The notes under the pieces are model-generated. The model made no database searches and was not told the DNA's origin. It saw nothing but the letters and a program-made list of their open reading frames with translations. From assembly GCF_026130175.1 (NCBI RefSeq), contig NZ_JAIGNI010000003.1, positions 124,001 to 188,000 of the forward strand: a stretch of 64,000 nucleotides of DNA, read 5' to 3'. Origin of the DNA: Lyngbya sp. CCAP 1446/10 (GTDB taxonomy: Bacteria > Cyanobacteriota > Cyanobacteriia > Cyanobacteriales > Microcoleaceae). A program made the translations under genes and the position numbers. Shown piece after piece: positions 18,605 through 27,600 of the stretch; the stretch's first letter is position 1, and each line of letters begins with the position of its first letter.

Positions 18605-19450
18605 ATGGAGGCCGATCGAATTCTGAGGCAATATGCGGCCGGAGAAAGAATTTTTCGAGAGATTAACCTCGCGGGAGCCGACTTAAAAGGGGTCAACCTC
18701 AGCGAGGCTAATTTTACCCGATCGAATTTCCAAAACGCCAACCTCAAAGGCGCTAACCTGACGGGAGCGAACTTGCGCGAGGTGAAATTGGCAGGAGTGG
18801 ACATGACGGAAGCCAACCTCAGCGAAGCAAATCTTATCGGTACCGATTTGAGCCGCGCCAATCTCAGCGGGGCTAACTTGGTGGGAGCAAACCTGCGCGG
18901 CTCAATGGCGAGAGAAGTCAACATGACTAAAGCAAATTTGACGGAAGCAAATTTGACAGAAGCCAACTTTACCGAAGCGAATTTGTTTGCGGCTAACTTA
19001 ACGGAAGCTAGCATGATTCGCACTAATTTGATGAAGGCCAATTTAAGTTGGTCAACTCTCAAAGCCGTAAACCTGACAAATGCTATCCTCAGCGAGTCGC
19101 TTTTAGAAAGAGCTAATCTGACTCAGGCAATTCTCAGCGGGGCGATGCTGAGTGGGGCCAACCTGACTGGTGCAGACTTGCGCCAAGTCACGATGGTTGG
19201 AGCTAATCTCACCGAAGCTAATCTGAGCAATGCTAATTTGAGAGTTGCCAATATGAGTTGGTCAACGCTGCGCGGAGCTAACTTGAGCGGTGCTAATTTG
19301 TTCCGGGCTAAGCTTTACTGGTCTAATTTGAGCGGGGCTATTCTGGTGGAAGCTGTTTTGATTGATGCTAATCTCAATCGAACTAACTTCCGTGATGCTG
19401 ATTTGAGGCGGGCAATTATGCCTGACGGCGCCACTAATGACTCTCAATAG
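18605..19450 (+). CDS. Pentapeptide-repeat protein
   Basis: After a short N-terminal cap (MEADRILRQYAAGERIFREI), almost the whole 281-residue protein is A(N/D)Lxx pentapeptide repeats, for example LAGADLKGVNLSEANFTRSN. Such sequences fold as a right-handed quadrilateral beta-helix. These proteins are abundant in cyanobacteria and mostly of unknown function; no signal peptide or partner domain is visible. Two repeat-breaking SWSTL stretches (near residues 148 and 218) are spaced about 70 residues apart, hinting at an internal duplication. The final SQ and the TAG stop are encoded by the first copy of the CTCTCAATAG tandem repeat. Confidence 0.9.
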   Translation: MEADRILRQYAAGERIFREINLAGADLKGVNLSEANFTRSNFQNANLKGANLTGANLREVKLAGVDMTEANLSEANLIGTDLSRANLSGANLVGANLRGSMAREVNMTKANLTEANLTEANFTEANLFAANLTEASMIRTNLMKANLSWSTLKAVNLTNAILSESLLERANLTQAILSGAMLSGANLTGADLRQVTMVGANLTEANLSNANLRVANMSWSTLRGANLSGANLFRAKLYWSNLSGAILVEAVLIDANLNRTNFRDADLRRAIMPDGATNDSQ

Positions 19451-19635
19451 TTAACTGTTAACTCTCAATAGTTAACTGTTAACTGTTAACTCTCAATAGT
19501 TAACTGTTAACTAATATCATGTCCGGTTGAATAGTTATCATACTTTTGTCCGACCATGCCCAATGCCCCATGCCCCATGACCTGTTTGGCCAATGCCCAA
19601 TGCCCCATGCCCCATGACCTGTTTGCCCAATGCCC
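19439..19635 (+). repeat. Two tandem repeat blocks between the pentapeptide gene and the TauE gene
   Basis: Block one (19439-19515) is three copies of CTCTCAATAGTTAACTGTTA with extra GTTAACT units. Block two (19560-19632) is two copies of CCAATGCCCCATGCCCCATG followed by ACCTGTTTG. Both are low-complexity dispersed families. Block one overlaps the end of the pentapeptide CDS. Confidence 0.9.
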
Positions 19636-19670
19636 GTAGGTTTTATTAGCAATTAACCGGACTTGATATA

Positions 19671-20498
19671 ATGAATGTTAGCGAATTATTGATTCTGGGT
19701 GCGGCCGGACTGTTTGCGGGTATCCTAGCTGGTTTTTTGGGTATCGGCGGCGGTACGGTGCTTGTACCTTTGTTGGTGGCTCTCAATTATGCTCCGGTGC
19801 AAGCGGTTGCTACTAGCGGTTTGTCGATCGTAATTACGGCTCTTTCTGGCAGCATCCAGAATTGGCGCATGGGCTACCTCAATTTGAGTCAAGTCGCAGG
19901 CATCGGATTTCCTGCCGTCATCACAGCACAAATTGGTGCTTATTTGGCGGGGATATTTCCGCCTTATTTGCTGTTAGTTTCTTTTGGGTTGTTGTTGTGG
20001 TTGAATATTTATTTGATTGAAGTTCGCAAGCACCTGACAGCTAAGAAAGCGGAAGGGGAAGGGGAAGAATCAGGCTCAATTTCCAATTCCCAATTCCCAA
20101 ACAATTCAAATATTTTATTTAATCCAACTTTTGCTAAAATTGCGACTGGCAGTGCGGCGGGTTTATTAGCGGGTTTGTTCGGCGTTGGTGGCGGCGTGAT
20201 TATGGTTCCTCTGCAAATCTTGCTGTTAGGAGAAAGCATTAAAACCGCAATTCAAACGAGTTTGGGTGTCATCGTCATCACTGCTATTTCGGCGACGGCG
20301 GGACACGCGGCGCGCGGCAATGTTTTGTGGGTTGTGGGGTTGATTCTGGGGGGTGGCGGTTTGTTAGGGGCGCAAATTAGCACGCGGTTTTTGCCGAGAT
20401 TGTCCGATCGCACTATTAGTTTAGCTTTTCGATCGCTCTTGGCAGTATTATCGCTCTATGTTTTCTGGCAAGCTTGGCAAAAATTTAGTAATGGGTAA
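19671..20498 (+). CDS. Sulfite exporter TauE/SafE family permease
   Basis: The 275-residue protein has about eight hydrophobic helices arranged as two related halves. Each starts with a glycine-rich AGLFAGILAGFLGIGGGTVLVP / AGLLAGLFGVGGGVIMVP-like motif (given here in part), which is diagnostic of the TauE/SafE (DUF81) family. Family members move sulfite, sulfoacetate or other small organic anions across the plasma membrane. A charged linker near residues 125-145 (KKAEGEGEESGS) separates the halves and should be cytoplasmic. The substrate is unknown and no sulfur-metabolism gene is adjacent. Confidence 0.9.
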   Translation: MNVSELLILGAAGLFAGILAGFLGIGGGTVLVPLLVALNYAPVQAVATSGLSIVITALSGSIQNWRMGYLNLSQVAGIGFPAVITAQIGAYLAGIFPPYLLLVSFGLLLWLNIYLIEVRKHLTAKKAEGEGEESGSISNSQFPNNSNILFNPTFAKIATGSAAGLLAGLFGVGGGVIMVPLQILLLGESIKTAIQTSLGVIVITAISATAGHAARGNVLWVVGLILGGGGLLGAQISTRFLPRLSDRTISLAFRSLLAVLSLYVFWQAWQKFSNG

Positions 20499-20532
20499 TT
20501 GGTAAGGTGCGCAGTGCGCACCCTACGAAAGA

Positions 20533-21333
20533 CTAATTTTCTGATAGTTTCTTGACGGCGCGAGTCAGACGCTGCAAATAAGGCTTGACAATTTCTTGAT
20601 TTTGGCGCTGCAACTCGGAAACCTGGTTCTGCAAAAGGTGAATCTCGGTTTGCAACATCCCTGTGTCTATTGTCGGTCGATCGAGCAAAACCTGCAATTG
20701 CTTCAGAGAACCTTGGATTTCATTCAAGTCTACTTCAGTCGATCGCTCCTGCAACTCTGCTGTAATAGTTTTAACCTCAGTTAACTTTTCGTCCAGCAAT
20801 AAAAATCGGACATTGACATTTTCCCAATCATGCTCTCTGAGGGCGCTATTTTCCAGAATGCGGAGTTTTTGCTGCAAATCCGACAGCATGGTGTAGAGTT
20901 CCTGAGAATCGGCAGGAAGTGCCTGTGCTTGGCGTTCGAGGGATGCTACCGCACCTTGTAAGTCGGCGATGGGGCCCGATTCCAAAATACCGAGTTTTTG
21001 TTTCAAGTCGGAGACGGTGGTGTCGAGTTGGACAAGTTCTCCAGGTAGTCTCTGAACTTGCTGCGATCGACCTTCTACTGCGGCCTGCACCTCCGCGATC
21101 GCAGAATTTGCCTTGTATTGCATTTTTTGCTCGAAACGCTGGCGATTGGCGAGATTTAGCGAGAGTGCTGCGGTTAACGGGGCGGCAGCGTAGAGAATTT
21201 GGCCCGACAATCCCGCAGCAATCGTGCCAATCGCTGAACCGGCAATAGAGGCGTATTCTGCCAATTCTAGCCAATCCGGCTGGTTTGGGGAAATTCTCAA
21301 AGCTGGGTATGATGCGTCTTCGATCTTCTGCAT
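20533..21333 (-). CDS. Coiled-coil protein with N-terminal hydrophobic hairpin
   Basis: Residues 24-60 (YASIAGSAIGTIAAGLSGQI and LYAAAPLTAALSLNLANR) form a likely membrane hairpin. The remaining 200 residues are a long coiled coil with repeated LPGELVQLDTTVSDLKQKLGILE / LPADSQELYTMLSDLQQKL modules (each described in part). Similar proteins occur in cyanobacteria without assigned function. Anchored coiled coils of this shape often act as scaffolds, but nothing here proves that. Confidence 0.7.
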   Translation of the reverse strand: MQKIEDASYPALRISPNQPDWLELAEYASIAGSAIGTIAAGLSGQILYAAAPLTAALSLNLANRQRFEQKMQYKANSAIAEVQAAVEGRSQQVQRLPGELVQLDTTVSDLKQKLGILESGPIADLQGAVASLERQAQALPADSQELYTMLSDLQQKLRILENSALREHDWENVNVRFLLLDEKLTEVKTITAELQERSTEVDLNEIQGSLKQLQVLLDRPTIDTGMLQTEIHLLQNQVSELQRQNQEIVKPYLQRLTRAVKKLSEN

Positions 21334-21540
21334 AGCCTTTTAGTCGTAGTCTGATAGATTCCGATACCGACATGATATAGCGATCGGCAAATAAATCAGG
21401 GTCATTTATCAAAATTTCGGGATTGTGATATTTTTACTTACTTCTGCCGAATGCCAAAAGATGAGAATGAGTGCCCTCAAAGCGGTCGGTGTCGGGTAAA
21501 ATTCAGAATGCGCCGATCGTCTGTCAGGAGTATACAGAAA

Positions 21541-21867
21541 ATGGGTCTCAAGATTATTGAAAGCTACGATAGCAGTTTTGTCCTCGAACCGGAGGCTAAA
21601 GCTGCACTGTTCGGTTCACTAACCAGTGACAGCTTTCTCCAACAAGTAGCCGGACAATTGCAGTGCTCGCGGATCGAATTTGCCGAGTTACTTTTTCAGC
21701 CAGTCCCTTACAGCAGCGAGACGCCGAAGGGAATGCCTGCGGAATTTCAAAAGTATCACGAATCGATCGATTTTGCGATCGTCAACGTCCCGCCCAATTT
21801 CATGTTTCAAGCCAAAATATTTAAACCCAGCCGCCTCTGTGCCGTTTATCGCGTTTTCAAGAATTAG
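21541..21867 (+). CDS. Conserved cyanobacterial hypothetical protein
   Basis: The ATG at 21541 gives 108 residues starting MGLKIIESYDSSFVLEP. It is preferred over an upstream in-frame start at 21451 because an AGGAG site lies ten bases before it. The upstream extension is also poor in hydrophobic core residues and looks non-coding. The protein is compact and mixed alpha/beta, and ends PSRLCAVYRVFKN. It is not assigned to a family. The stop is followed by heptanucleotide repeats. Confidence 0.6.
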   Translation: MGLKIIESYDSSFVLEPEAKAALFGSLTSDSFLQQVAGQLQCSRIEFAELLFQPVPYSSETPKGMPAEFQKYHESIDFAIVNVPPNFMFQAKIFKPSRLCAVYRVFKN

Positions 21868-22010
21868 TTAAACAGTTGACAGTTGACAGTTGGCAGTTGG
21901 CAGTTGGCAGTTGATAGTTGGCAGTTGACAGTTGGCAGTTGATAGTTGGCAGTTGGCAGTTGACAGTTGACAGTTGACAGTTGATAGTTGACAGAAGGAA
22001 GAAGGAAGAA
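21868..22010. repeat. Heptanucleotide tandem repeat (TTGACAG/TTGGCAG/TTGATAG)
   Basis: About seventeen consecutive 7-bp units run from directly after the preceding stop codon and end in a GGAAGAAGGAAG tract. They are STRR-like. Because seven is not a multiple of three, the array is not coding. Confidence 0.95.
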
Positions 22011-22124
22011 AACATACACAGCAAGCTTTTTAGCATCCGTCCGTATTTCACCTTCAATTAAGTAGATTTACTTAAAAATCAGGAAAATTTCAGGAAAAAT
22101 TAACATCGATAATTCAAACAACAA

Positions 22125-22664
22125 ATGACAGAAGAAATTCACCCTCTCGCCAGCTTAGAATTCATTCCCTACATTGACTCAGAAGGGAAATTGCCCGAAT
22201 TTGTCCAGGGTAAAATCGGCGTGTACGCGATTTTCGACAACGAAAAAGTCCTGCAATTTGTCGGCTATTCCCGCGATACTTACCTCAGCCTCAAACAGCA
22301 TTTGGTGCGCCAAACCGAACATTGCTACTGGCTAAAAGTCCAAATTATCGATCGACCCAGCCGCACTATACTAGAAAGCATCCGATCGAGTTGGATTTCC
22401 GAAAACGGTTCCCAGCCCCAGGGCAACGCTGCCGATGCCACCAAGTGGAACGATCCCATCGACACCAAAACCGTGATGACTGCCCAAGAAATCGCAAATT
22501 ATGAAGGTATTGTCGCCGATGAACTTGCCAAAGATAAATTGTTAAAAAATGTAGCGCGGCGCGTGGAAAATGAAATTTTATCGCTGCTCAAACTTCGCGG
22601 TGTAACTGAAGAAATCCGGTTTAATCCCAAGCTGAAAACTAGCGGTTTGCTGGATTTAAAGTAA
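22125..22664 (+). CDS. GIY-YIG nuclease family protein
   Basis: Residues 28-100 carry the GIY-YIG order in diverged form. GVYAIFDNEKVLQFVGYSRD supplies the paired strands, with G-V-Y for GIY and V-G-Y for YIG. A helix with SLKQHLVRQ follows, then a WLKV strand and an LESIRSSWI helix with the conserved glutamate. The C-terminal 60 residues are specific to the cyanobacterial subfamily and include ENEILSLLKLRG. Members are found in plants and cyanobacteria. A nuclease role in DNA processing is plausible but not demonstrated. Confidence 0.75.
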   Translation: MTEEIHPLASLEFIPYIDSEGKLPEFVQGKIGVYAIFDNEKVLQFVGYSRDTYLSLKQHLVRQTEHCYWLKVQIIDRPSRTILESIRSSWISENGSQPQGNAADATKWNDPIDTKTVMTAQEIANYEGIVADELAKDKLLKNVARRVENEILSLLKLRGVTEEIRFNPKLKTSGLLDLK

Positions 22665-22697
22665 CTACGCTCTCAGGCTAATTCCACACAATCTACC

Positions 22698-22802
22698 CTG
22701 TTTGCAGTCAGGAATTAAGTCCTCTCTCTCAGGACTAAAGTCCTCACTACAAACCTTTTTGTATTGAGGACTTAAGTTCTTTCTCTCAGGACTTTATTCC
22801 TG
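22698..22802. repeat. Palindromic element built on AGTCCTCACTAC motifs
   Basis: The outer arms GTCAGGAATTAAGTCCT and AGGACTTTATTCCTGAC are near-complementary and bracket inner GGACTAAAGTCC palindromes. Related pieces (AGTCCTCACTACGAAC) occur at 24618-24647 and 40800-40830. No coding capacity is seen. Confidence 0.8.
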
Positions 22803-22822
22803 ACTACGAACTTATAACATTT

Positions 22823-22962
22823 TAAAATTTATAGCAACCGCCGCATCGGGCGCAGACATAAATAACCTCATAAATAGAGCCGATACCAGTCAAGCATAAA
22901 TAGTTTGATTCCCGTACTGTGCAACTGTCAACTGTCAACTGTCAACCGTCAACTGCCATAAC
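22823..22962. repeat. About 130-bp dispersed repeat ending in heptanucleotide repeats (copy 1)
   Basis: From TAAAATTTATAGCAAC to CAACTGCCATA this aligns along its length with 40611-40742. Shared blocks include CATCGGGC, TAAATAAC, TTTGA(T/G)TCCC and a CAACTGT heptamer tail. The tail runs into the 3' end of the neighbouring response-regulator kinase gene and encodes its last few residues and stop. Confidence 0.85.
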
Positions 22963-24273
22963 AGATATCGGAATCTGCAAAATGAACTCTGTCCCCCCGC
23001 CAAGAGCAGAAATACAACTGATTTTACCTCCATGTTTTTCCACTATAATATCGTGACTGATAGCCAACCCTAATCCAGTACCGCTGCCGACAGGCTTCGT
23101 GCTAAAAAATGGGTCAAATATCCGGTGGTACACTGCCTCGCTGATCCCACAACCGTTATCGGCAATGTGAATAACAACCGATTGATTGTTTTGAATTGCG
23201 AATTTTGAATCTGGATTGTGCAGCGCAGGTTCTGAGTCAGAAGTTACTGAAGTGCTGATGGTAATTTTTCGAGGATATGGTTTAGTTTCCAGGGCATCAA
23301 TAGCATTACTTAGCAGGTTCATGAACACCTGATTTAATTGACTGGCGTAACAGGTGATTTTTGGTAGTTGACTGTAGTGTTTGATCACCTCAATTTCACC
23401 GGCCTTGTTTGCTTCCTTGAGCCGATGTTCCAAAATAACTAAAGTATTGTCAATGCCTGCATGAATATCCACTGACTTATTTTTTTCTTCGCCAAGGCGG
23501 GAGAAGTTGCGCAAAGATAGCACAATTTTGCTGATCCGAGAAGCACCATCTTTCATCGAATTCAGCAGTTTTGGATAATCTTCTGCAATGAAGTCGGGTT
23601 GAATTTTGTCCAATTCGTCGGTAATTTCTGCAACGGGGTGCGGGTAGTAATGTCGGTATAATTTGATGAGGCGAACCAAATCTCGTGCATAGTCAGCAGC
23701 CATACCAATATTGCCGGAGATAAAGTTGACTGGATTGTTGATTTCGTGAGCAATTCCTGCGGCTAGTTGACCTAAAGAAGCCATTTTTTCCTTCTGTATT
23801 AACTGAGCTTGAGTCTTCTTAAGTTCAGTTACAGTTTGTTCGAGTTGTTGGGCGTAGGATTGTGTTTGTTGGAACAAATGGCGCTGCATGATTTGATTTG
23901 AGACGCGGGCCAGAACTTCTTTGTCGTGAAACGGTTTTGTGATATAGTCTACACCGCCAACTTCAAAGGCTTTGACTTGATCTAACACTTCATTCAAAGC
24001 ACTGATAAAAATAACCGGAATGTCCTTAGTTGTGGCAGAAGCTTTTAACTCTTTGCAGACTGTGTAGCCGTCCATATCTGGCATCATGATGTCCAGCAAT
24101 ATCAAGTCGGGAGGAGTTAATTCGATCGACCTTAAAGCTAGTTGACCGTCGGGTGCGGTGCGTGTTTTGTAGCCGTGCTTCGAGAGTATTTTAGATAAAA
24201 GATGCAAATTATTCGGAACATCATCAACAATTAAAATATTCCCTTTTAACAGGGGAGTTGTTTGGTCATTCAT
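22942..24273 (-). CDS. Response regulator-histidine kinase hybrid (REC-HisKA-HATPase)
   Basis: The 443-residue cytoplasmic protein starts with a receiver domain (residues 12-130) with VDD, phospho-acceptor D61 in LILLDIMMPDMDGY, and K113 in TKPF. A coiled coil leads to a kinase core with H176 in GIAHEINNPVN, then an ATPase domain with DNGCGISEAV and GSGTGLGLAISHD. Receiver-first kinases often serve as second-tier relays that take phosphate from a hybrid kinase. Two large hybrid kinases lie directly upstream on the same strand. The C-terminal AVDG and stop are within a heptanucleotide repeat. Confidence 0.9.
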   Translation of the reverse strand: MNDQTTPLLKGNILIVDDVPNNLHLLSKILSKHGYKTRTAPDGQLALRSIELTPPDLILLDIMMPDMDGYTVCKELKASATTKDIPVIFISALNEVLDQVKAFEVGGVDYITKPFHDKEVLARVSNQIMQRHLFQQTQSYAQQLEQTVTELKKTQAQLIQKEKMASLGQLAAGIAHEINNPVNFISGNIGMAADYARDLVRLIKLYRHYYPHPVAEITDELDKIQPDFIAEDYPKLLNSMKDGASRISKIVLSLRNFSRLGEEKNKSVDIHAGIDNTLVILEHRLKEANKAGEIEVIKHYSQLPKITCYASQLNQVFMNLLSNAIDALETKPYPRKITISTSVTSDSEPALHNPDSKFAIQNNQSVVIHIADNGCGISEAVYHRIFDPFFSTKPVGSGTGLGLAISHDIIVEKHGGKISCISALGGGTEFILQIPISVMAVDG

Positions 24274-24285
24274 ATCTTTCTAAGA

Positions 24286-24660
24286 AGTCAGTAGTCATTA
24301 GTCAGTAGTCATTAGTCATTAGTCATTAGTCATTAATCATCAGGAAGAAGGAAGCTTTTAGTTATCGTCGCGAGAGAAGGAATAAGCCATATTTTACAAG
24401 GATGTCAGCAATTATGAACCTCCTCAGCTTCGGGCGCGGTTGCTATTTTTTTAAATAACCTTTGTAGGTTTGTAATGATGACTTTAGGATCAATACGATT
24501 CACTTAAGATAATCCGATCGGCAAAACGATGTGACAAAAATATACTGCGATTGCTTTCCAGAAGCGCAATGACAAAAAAGCGTTAAATGAACTGTATTGA
24601 CTTTAGTATTCAAAGTTTAATGAGGACTGTAGTCCTCACTACGAACATTATTTAATATCA
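24286..24660. other. Kinase intergenic gap with AGTCATT heptamers and an AGTCCTCACTAC fragment
   Basis: The gap between the two kinase genes begins with about eight 7-bp AGTCATT/AGTCAGT units (24290-24340) and a short purine tract. It ends with GAGGACTGTAGTCCTCACTA at 24618-24640. The middle shows no ORF, RNA or convincing promoter. Its length suggests that the 443-residue kinase may have its own promoter. Confidence 0.6.
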
Positions 24661-24663
24661 TTG

Positions 24664-27600
24664 TTATTTCGTTTCGGGACGGATGAGAGCTAGTATTTGA
24701 TTGAATTGAAACTCGTTAGCTAATGCGGCGAGAGCGCTGGCTAAAGAGTGATTTCGATCGCGAATTAGCTCAATTTGATTGAGAATCAATTCTAAATCGC
24801 ACTCAATTGTAGCTTTCTCTAAATCAGCCAGCCAACCCGCTGGTAAAGCTGCGATAGTCTCTGAAGTCGGAGCCTCGATTGGAGTTGGCTCCGGCACATT
24901 CTCCGGTTCATCGTAAATGTAACGCACTCCGAGATGTTTGTGGAGCGTGGTAAATATTTCTGCCTCTCGAAAGGGTTTGTGGATAAAGTCATCGCAATCA
25001 TCTGATGCAGTAACGGTTCGCGCTTCCTCGGCGCTAGCGGCACTGACGGCAATAATGGCGGTAGCTTGACCTTTAATGGTGCCTTTGATACGTTGCGTAG
25101 CTTCATGTCCATCCATCATGGGCATCCACATATCCATAAAAATTAAGTGTGGCTCGAAACTCGACCAGATTTCAATGGCTTCTACACCATTACTGGCTTC
25201 TTTGAGTTCAAAGTCAAAGGCTGCAAGGATTTTGATCAGCAGTTTGCGGTTGTCCTCGCGATCGTCCACAATCAAGATCCGATAGCGCTGCTGATTAGGT
25301 TCGAGGGCTATTATCCGACGCGGCGGCTGTACCAGTTGAATGTCCGCCGCCTCAACCGCGCTGACGGGGAGATCAAAGGCGAAGGTAGTGCCGCGCCCTA
25401 CTTGACTGCGCACAGTGATCATGCCACCCATCAGCTTGACAAACTCTTGACTGATGGCTAGCCCCAAGCCGGTTCCCTGCTGAGATGTTTCCCCTGTTTT
25501 GGTTTGGACAAAGGCTTGAAAAAGCTGATCTAACTCATCACTCGCCATGCCGCAGCCGGTGTCTTTTATTTCAAAATGTAATTTGTAATTGATTGGTAAT
25601 TGCTGATTTTCAGGCTCCATAACCCAACTTACTTTTACCGCAATTCCTCCCTCTTTCGTAAACTTAATGGCGTTAGAAAGTAGATTAATTAAAACTTGGC
25701 GCAATTTAATTTCATCGGTTTTGACGTATTGGGGAGTATCGCTAGAGTAGCTAAATATTAACTCCAATTGTTGCTCCCGCGCCTGGAGTTGGAACATCTC
25801 CTCCACCTCGTTTAGTAGTCTGCTTAATTTAAAGTTTGTTGGGTTGAGGGTAATGCGTCCCGCCTCTATTTTGGCTAAATCTAATATTTGATTGATCAGA
25901 GTTAGCAAGTGTTCTCCGCTGCGGTTGATGATCTGGAGATTTTCCTGTTGTTCGCGGCTGAGGTTTGTTGAGCGCTGCATCAATTGGGAGAATCCTAGAA
26001 TTGAGTTGAGAGGGGTGCGTAATTCGTGGCTCATGTTGGCCAAAAAAGTGCTTTTCGCGAGGTTGGCTGATTCTGCTGCCCAGGCGGTTTGTTGGAGCTG
26101 TACTGCTTGCTGTTGAGTGGCTTCGAGCAATTGAGCTTGTTGTAAGGCTACTCCGAGTTGAGTGCTAATTTGCAGCGCAATATTGATCTCTGCTTCGCGC
26201 CAAGTACGGGGCCCAGAATTTTGATAGCTGGCGAGCAAACCCCACAGTTGAATGCCACATAATATGGGTGAAATAATGTAGGATTTAGCTTGAAATTGCT
26301 CTAATAGTTTCAGGTAACAAGGAGTAAACCCAGCGGTGTATATGTCTTCAATCATGCGGTAAGCAACGCCTCGATTGTACATACCGCCTTGATTTCTTTG
26401 TAGATAGGTATCTCGCACTGGTTCTCTGTAGGTTTGGAGCGTTTTTACTGTACAGTTAGAGTCTTCGACAAGATTGTTTGACCAATCAGAATCGTTCGAT
26501 TGTTTTTGGATCAGAGATGTCCAGCCTTCCGCCATTGACTCGGCAACAAATTCGCCGCTCCAATCTGGATTAAAACGATAGATGGCGACTCGATCGCATT
26601 TTAGGGTTTCTCGCAGCTCAGAGGTTGTGGTTTGGAAGATTGTGTCAATATCTAAGGACTGACGGATGCGATCGATCGATCGCCCGATCGCTTGTTCCCG
26701 CTGGGCGCTTTCTCGCAAAGCTGCCTCGGCTTGTTTGTGAGCGCTAATATCCAAGACAGTGCCGAACCAACGGATCAACTGCCCTGTTTGATCAAAAACT
26801 GGTTTCCCTCGGACTTCCATGTAAGTGAGCGAGCCATCTCTGCGGATCAGCCGCAGATCGAGTTCAAAGCTTTTTTTGTGGATACGTCGCTCCTCAAGCA
26901 TTGTCAGATAGGGCGATCGATCTTCGGGATGAAAACGCTCGACTAATTCTGGGGTTGCTAGCGGTTTTTGAGTCGGATCGAGCTCGAACATACGATAGAG
27001 TTCTTGACTCCAAGTGCTTGTGGCTTGGGCTATATCGTATTCCCAACTACCAATATGGGCAATTTTTTGGGCTTCCAGCAGTCGGGCTTCGGCTAACTGG
27101 CGATCGCTAATATCACGGGCTACCCAAACCGCAGAGCGATCGGACAATGGCGAAATTTTAGCAGCAAACCAAACTTCTTGGTTATTAATTTGCAGACTGT
27201 AATCAAAATTAATAGTTTGTTGGGTTGCTAATGCCTCTCGAACTCGATCGAAATAAATCTCCTCGCTTTCGTCTTGGAAAAATTGTTGGATGATGGAGTC
27301 GATCTGACTCGTGTGATAGTTGTCTTGAAAAATTCCCTTGGTGGGTATGATTTGGATGGTTTTTTCTGTGGGTTCTAAAATTAAGATAATATCTGCGATC
27401 GACTCGAATATTTTTAGAATTTGCTCGGTAGAACTGTAAAACTTTTCTTCGAGCAATTGGCGATCGGCAATTTCATCCTGTAATAGTTCATTAGCACGAG
27501 CTAAGGCGGTGGTACCAACTTCGGTTTCTAAAGTGCGATTGTAGTTAGTTAAGATTTTTTCTGATTGTTTCCGGCCTGAGATGTCAGCAAAAGCATTGAC

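Noticed and set aside
21868-22010. Heptamer array considered as a CRISPR or regulatory iteron set
   Set aside because: The units are contiguous without spacers and the same tract occurs at many places in the window.
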